Below, in pieces: positions 40,221 through 41,215 of a DNA stretch of 41,215 nucleotides. The notes under the pieces were generated by a model. The model was not told the DNA's origin and made no database searches. It saw nothing but the letters and a program-made list of their open reading frames with translations. Source of the stretch: Dyella_B sp966430775 (GTDB taxonomy: Bacteria; Pseudomonadota; Gammaproteobacteria; Xanthomonadales; Rhodanobacteraceae); assembly GCA_966430775.1 (NCBI GenBank), contig CBJMMB010000016.1:1-41215 (forward strand). Reading direction: 5' to 3'. Positions within the stretch are counted from its first letter, which is position 1. Each line of letters starts with the position of its first letter. The translations under genes were made by a program, and so were the position numbers.

Positions 40221-40644
40221 AGACCTTGTCCGCCTCGCGGCAGAAGTCGTCCACCATGCGGCTGGCCAGTCCCTGAAAACCCAGCTTCAACGCCGCGCCG
40301 CCCAGGCGGCCGGCATAGTCGAAATCCAGCTCCAGCGCCACCTTGCAGCCATCGGCGCCGAGCGGGATGAAATCCCAGAAACCTTCCAGGCTGCGGAACG
40401 GCCCGTTCACCAGGCTCACTTGCAGGCGGCGCGGGCGATCCATGGTGTTGCGGGTGGTGAAGCTGTGGTGGAAGCCGGCGAACTTGAGATCCAGCCGCGC
40501 CACCAGCATGTTGTCGCCGCGCTCGATCACCTCGGCGCTGGCACACCAGGCGAAGCGCTTTGGGTATGCTTCGACCTCATTGACCAAGTCGAACATTTGC
40601 GCCGGCGAATATTTCACCAAGGCACTGCGGCGGATTTGGATCAC
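40213..40644 (-). CDS. ratA: RatA-type START/SRPBCC protein (coenzyme Q-binding)
   Basis: 143 residues from a GTG at 40644, chosen because GAGG lies 6 nt upstream and the family begins IQIRRSALVKYSPAQMFDLVNEVEAYP. Further signatures are RFAWCASAEVIER, FTTRNTM and GLASRMVDDFCREADKVYG. It is the START-domain family of E. coli RatA and yeast Coq10. It lies next to rnfH and divergent from smpB, a conserved gammaproteobacterial arrangement. Confidence 0.94.
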   Translation of the reverse strand: MIQIRRSALVKYSPAQMFDLVNEVEAYPKRFAWCASAEVIERGDNMLVARLDLKFAGFHHSFTTRNTMDRPRRLQVSLVNGPFRSLEGFWDFIPLGADGCKVALELDFDYAGRLGGAALKLGFQGLASRMVDDFCREADKVYG

Positions 40645-40724
40645 GGCACCCTCATTACAGGAATCAAGGTCGAGCTCGCGTACAGGCAACCTGTGCGGGG
40701 GCGACAGGCCAAAGTTTAACGGAC

Positions 40725-41215
40725 ATGGCAAAAGCGAAGGACAAAGACAAAAAAGAAAGCGGCGGCACGATCGCCCTCAACAAGCGCGCCCGGCACGAAT
40801 ATCACATCGACCAGCGCTTCGAGGCGGGCATCGCCCTGCAAGGCTGGGAGATGAAGGCCCTGCGCGCCGGCCGCATCAACTTCGGCGATGGCTATGCGGT
40901 GGTGCTCAAGGGCGAGATCTTCCTGGTCGGCACCTCCATTCCGCCACTGATCAGCGCCTCCACCCACGTGGTGCCGGTGGACCGGCGCACGCGCAAGCTG
41001 CTGCTGCATCGCCAGGAAATCGATCAATTGATCGGCGCGGTGGAACGCAAGGGCTACACCCTGGTGCCCATCGCGATGTACTGGAAAGGCAACAAGGTGA
41101 AGGTGGAAATCGGCCTGGCGCGCGGCAAGCAGGAGCACGACAAGCGCAACGCCGACAAGGAACGCGACTGGCAGCGCGAAAAACAGCGCACCATGCGCTC
41201 GCACAACCGCGCCGC
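40725..41215 (+). CDS. smpB: SsrA-binding protein SmpB (3' end cut by window edge)
   Basis: Translation from the ATG at 40725 gives at least 163 residues without a stop. Diagnostic parts are IALNKRARHEYHIDQRFEAGIALQGWEMKALRAGRINFGDGYAVV, RKLLLHRQEIDQLIGAVERKGYTLVP and the basic tail GLARGKQEHDKRNADKERDW. SmpB carries tmRNA into stalled ribosomes. Only a few residues should be missing. The tmRNA gene (ssrA) is not in this window and may lie just beyond it. Confidence 0.97.
   Translation, partial: MAKAKDKDKKESGGTIALNKRARHEYHIDQRFEAGIALQGWEMKALRAGRINFGDGYAVVLKGEIFLVGTSIPPLISASTHVVPVDRRTRKLLLHRQEIDQLIGAVERKGYTLVPIAMYWKGNKVKVEIGLARGKQEHDKRNADKERDWQREKQRTMRSHNRA

Noticed and set aside
1..41215. 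CRISPR array, tRNA or rRNA gene, integrase or prophage genes
   Set aside because: No spaced direct repeats, cloverleaf-type sequences, or phage or integrase motifs were seen by reading both strands.

Overview
The window reads as ordinary chromosome of a GC-rich gammaproteobacterium of the Xanthomonadales, most likely Rhodanobacteraceae (Dyella, Rhodanobacter, Luteibacter and relatives). The evidence is gene order (smpB / ratA-rnfH / bamE / fur / recN / hrcA-grpE-dnaK-dnaJ / dapB / carAB-greA), a type-B ribosomal protein L36, a Fur without the CxxC zinc motif, and dispersed palindromes of the kind common in xanthomonads. No tRNA, rRNA, CRISPR array, prophage or intact insertion sequence was seen. 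Genus-level placement is an inference.

Layout. 1-3533: a small accessory block with a beta-propeller protein (cut by the window edge), an HTH regulator, a DUF899 thioredoxin-like protein and a DUF2182 membrane protein. 3574-11833 (minus): a housekeeping-plus-envelope run, cmk, rpsA, ihfB, lapA, lapB, a WecA/WbpL-type glycosyl-1-phosphate transferase, a FlaA1/WbpM-type nucleotide-sugar dehydratase and galU, with tightly overlapping starts and stops. 11895-15642 (plus): acyl-CoA-binding protein, 2,4-dienoyl-CoA reductase (fadH), a LysR regulator and rpmJ. 15778-20607 (minus): carA-carB-greA, with a recognisable promoter and a hairpin leader. 20810-24879 (plus): an accessory operon of an Fe(II)/2OG-type dioxygenase, a divergent Lgt-like membrane protein, a radical SAM enzyme with two CX3CX2C motifs resembling archaeal tetraether synthase, a small membrane protein and a TPR protein. 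24881-33802 (minus): a CaCA antiporter, dapB-glpQ, and the heat-shock genes hrcA, grpE, dnaK, a TMEM175-type channel gene and dnaJ. 33987 to the end: recN, a decayed REP-associated transposase, a NarL/GacA-type response regulator divergent from a membrane histidine kinase, a non-coding block, fur, bamE, rnfH, ratA and the start of smpB.

Most noteworthy. (i) A roughly 200-nt plus-strand structured RNA candidate at 38424-38622, just after the histidine kinase. It has consecutive hairpins, AGGA-containing apical loops (one on a terminator stem) and an excess of GGA triplets, the architecture of CsrB/RsmZ sponge RNAs of CsrA/RsmA. (ii) The Lgt-like / Tes-like radical SAM operon, which may be an undescribed lipid-modification pathway. 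(iii) A potassium-channel family gene placed between dnaK and dnaJ and translationally coupled to dnaJ. (iv) Structured leaders and palindromes: a carA leader stem-loop, a 78-nt nested hairpin after fadH, and RAYT/REP remnants.

All functional statements rest on reading motifs and gene order by eye; no database search was run.
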